Source: Anarhynchus alexandrinus
Lineage: Eukaryota; Chordata; Aves; Charadriiformes; Charadriidae
Direction: 5' to 3'
Assembly (NCBI GenBank): GCA_008711295.1
Contig: VUYV01000082.1
Location: 3,171,748 to 3,235,747, forward strand
Length of the DNA: 64,000 nucleotides
Shown: one piece after another, positions 62,399 through 64,000 of the stretch
Position numbering within the stretch: the first letter of the stretch is position 1
Layout: each line of letters starts with the position of its first letter
The notes under the pieces: generated by a model
Seen by the model: only the letters and a program-made list of their open reading frames with translations
Told to the model about the DNA's origin: nothing
The model's database searches: none
Made by a program: the position numbers and the translations under genes

Positions 62399-64000
62399 TC
62401 TGTCTGGGATGCTCAAGGGCATTTTCTAGTTCATCTCAGGCCACTACCTGGCTGGTTTTATCCCAACCACACCAGTCATTTCTGCTCCAGCGTCTCCACC
62501 ACCTCAGAGGTGTCACGTAGGGGCACGTTGATCTGAACATGGACAGGAACTCATCAGCTGTGATTTTTATTTTTATTTTTTTTCAAATGACAAAACTCAG
62601 AGATTGAAACATTCTTCAGGTTTCATTTTGTGGTTATTAGGCTCTTGTGTCTGACCTCTCATCTTTCAACCTGGGTCAAGTTTTAAATGCAAGATGCTGG
62701 TTTGAAATGAAATGTCAGAAATTCCCTTTGAAAATGTCCATTCACAACATTATGGCATTTAGAAAACAGAATAATTCAGGAAGATTGTATTGAAATGAAA
62801 TGTTTTGATATTTTAAAAATCCCCCTCCCACACTTGCTTTCCAGCCAAAATCGCTTGTTGAATCGGGTCTGGATCTGCAACTGAGTTCATTCCCCTAAAG
62901 TCCCATTTCTTGGCAAATTATTTACTAATAAATACGTCCCCAGTACCAGTCATTCCCACCCTCATATAATGCCACATCCTTGCCATCCCTGGGAGGTCTC
63001 CGGGTCTCCACAAAGTGCTGGAGTGTGCCTGGATTCTTGGTTTCCCCAAGTCCCATGTTGCTGCAAGTGATCTCAGGACTCACGGCAGGCCTGCCTTCAA
63101 TCTGTGCCACCCACTCCCTGAAGGTCAGGCATGAAGCCCAGCGCTGGCACAGCTGTAGCTTTGTGGCCTTAAGAACTAGAGGCTTAAACTCATGTAATGT
63201 GGTCGCACGTTTGTGCGGCTGCAGCTCAGCGTGTTTCTAAAGGGACATATGAGGATCTGGGTGGCAGGGCTGTGAAGGTCTGAAGATGTAGGAGAAGTGG
63301 AGGGTAGGAGAGGAGGGGATAGGATGGACTCTCCCTTATTGCAGGGATGCATGGCAATACAGGCAGAGGGACTGCTTTTCACCTGAGTGGAAAATGGAGT
63401 GTTTCAAAGCTGAGAAAAATTGCTGACTTGATTAAAGCTAACACTTTTCGTACCTACTTCTCTCATGTAAACATAAAATGAGAGAGTGGACCATCCTGGT
63501 AGCCACATAGAGATGAACCAGGTAGTGACAGGAGGATTATACAGTTGTCAACATCTTCCTATTTCAAGAGTGGTTCAGGTCCCCACCTCCTCCTCTGCCC
63601 ATCACACTCCTTCTCCAACACAAGTCTGATCTGCTTCTCCACTATAGGAAATTCTCAAATCTAATGCTGGCTTCCCCCAGTCAGATACTGCTCCATATCC
63701 AGCAGGTCCTGCCACACCCAATGTCATCCAAAGCATCTTCATGTAACCTCTGACAAGGAAGAATGAACAATTCCCACCAGCAGTCAGTATCAGTACTTGT
63801 TCAGATGAAACATCCAGGTCCACCCATCCTTCCCCTCCTCCAGTAGAGTGAGAGGGGACTTCACAGGACTTCTGGATTACAAACCTGAAGAGTTATAGGG
63901 TTTTACTTGGAAAAATCTGGTCACGCAATGAGTTTAGCAGCAACTTGGAAACAAAGTACAGTTTCCCTGTGCCAACTTGAACCAGTGGCAATATCAACCC

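Larger units (their letters stand above)
53001..64000. other. SOX10 upstream gene-poor region
   Basis: About 11 kb without any exon I can assign. In human the next gene on this side, PICK1, lies tens of kb away, with SOX10 enhancers between, so absence of genes is expected. Contents: random-looking open frames (the longest at 59377-60540), a (CA)n run at 57027-57059, motif clusters at about 56985-57030 and 61395-61480, a 21-bp duplication at 62357-62398, and an AT-rich stretch at about 62540-62950. No CR1 found here. Confidence 0.6.

Overview
The window is vertebrate genomic DNA, almost certainly from a bird. Genes are split by GT/AG introns, polyadenylation signals are AATAAA, and the promoters are CpG islands. 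The only recognisable interspersed repeats are CR1 LINEs with the avian 3' end (tandem ATTCTATG). The predicted SOX10 protein is very close to what I recall of chicken SOX10. The gene order EIF3L - MICALL1 - C22orf23 - POLR2F - SOX10 is the conserved block known from human 22q13.1. There is no bacterial-type operon, CRISPR array, rRNA or tRNA that I can support.

Layout, left to right. 590-4123 (+): last four coding exons of EIF3L, a translation initiation factor 3 subunit, with its poly(A) signal. 4335-7560: gene-poor spacer. 7967-27624 (+): complete 16-exon MICALL1 coding sequence (932 codons), an endosome-recycling adaptor with CH, LIM, NPF and bMERB modules; its large first intron holds a 21-bp A-tract minisatellite and a later intron holds a CR1 fragment. 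30337-33289 (-): C22orf23 homologue (UPF0193/EVG1 family), tail-to-tail with MICALL1. A dead CR1 (33300-34185) lies directly against its start-codon exon. 34500-34835: shared CpG-island promoter of C22orf23 (-) and POLR2F (+), with two RFX X-box-like sites, a CRE and ETS sites. 34835-38878 (+): complete POLR2F, the RPB6 subunit of RNA polymerases.

41520-41860 (+): two well-formed exons with their own stop codon and poly(A) signal that I cannot assign to any gene; this is the most interesting unexplained item. 43910-51592 (-): complete SOX10 coding sequence (463 codons), the neural crest, glial and melanocyte SOXE factor, with a 3'UTR to about 42125 and a non-coding upstream exon ending at 52856. 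From about 53000 to 64000 I see no protein-coding gene I can support. It behaves like the SOX10 upstream regulatory desert, with a few motif clusters that could be enhancers.

The genes do not form one pathway. EIF3L and POLR2F are housekeeping genes of translation and transcription, MICALL1 is membrane traffic, C22orf23 is a poorly characterised and possibly cilia-linked protein, and SOX10 is a developmental regulator. They are linked by shared or opposing transcription units: one divergent promoter and two convergent 3' ends. All enhancer calls are motif-based inferences. One short N gap (52608-52628) and single Ns at 8168, 15492 and 61635 mark assembly uncertainty.
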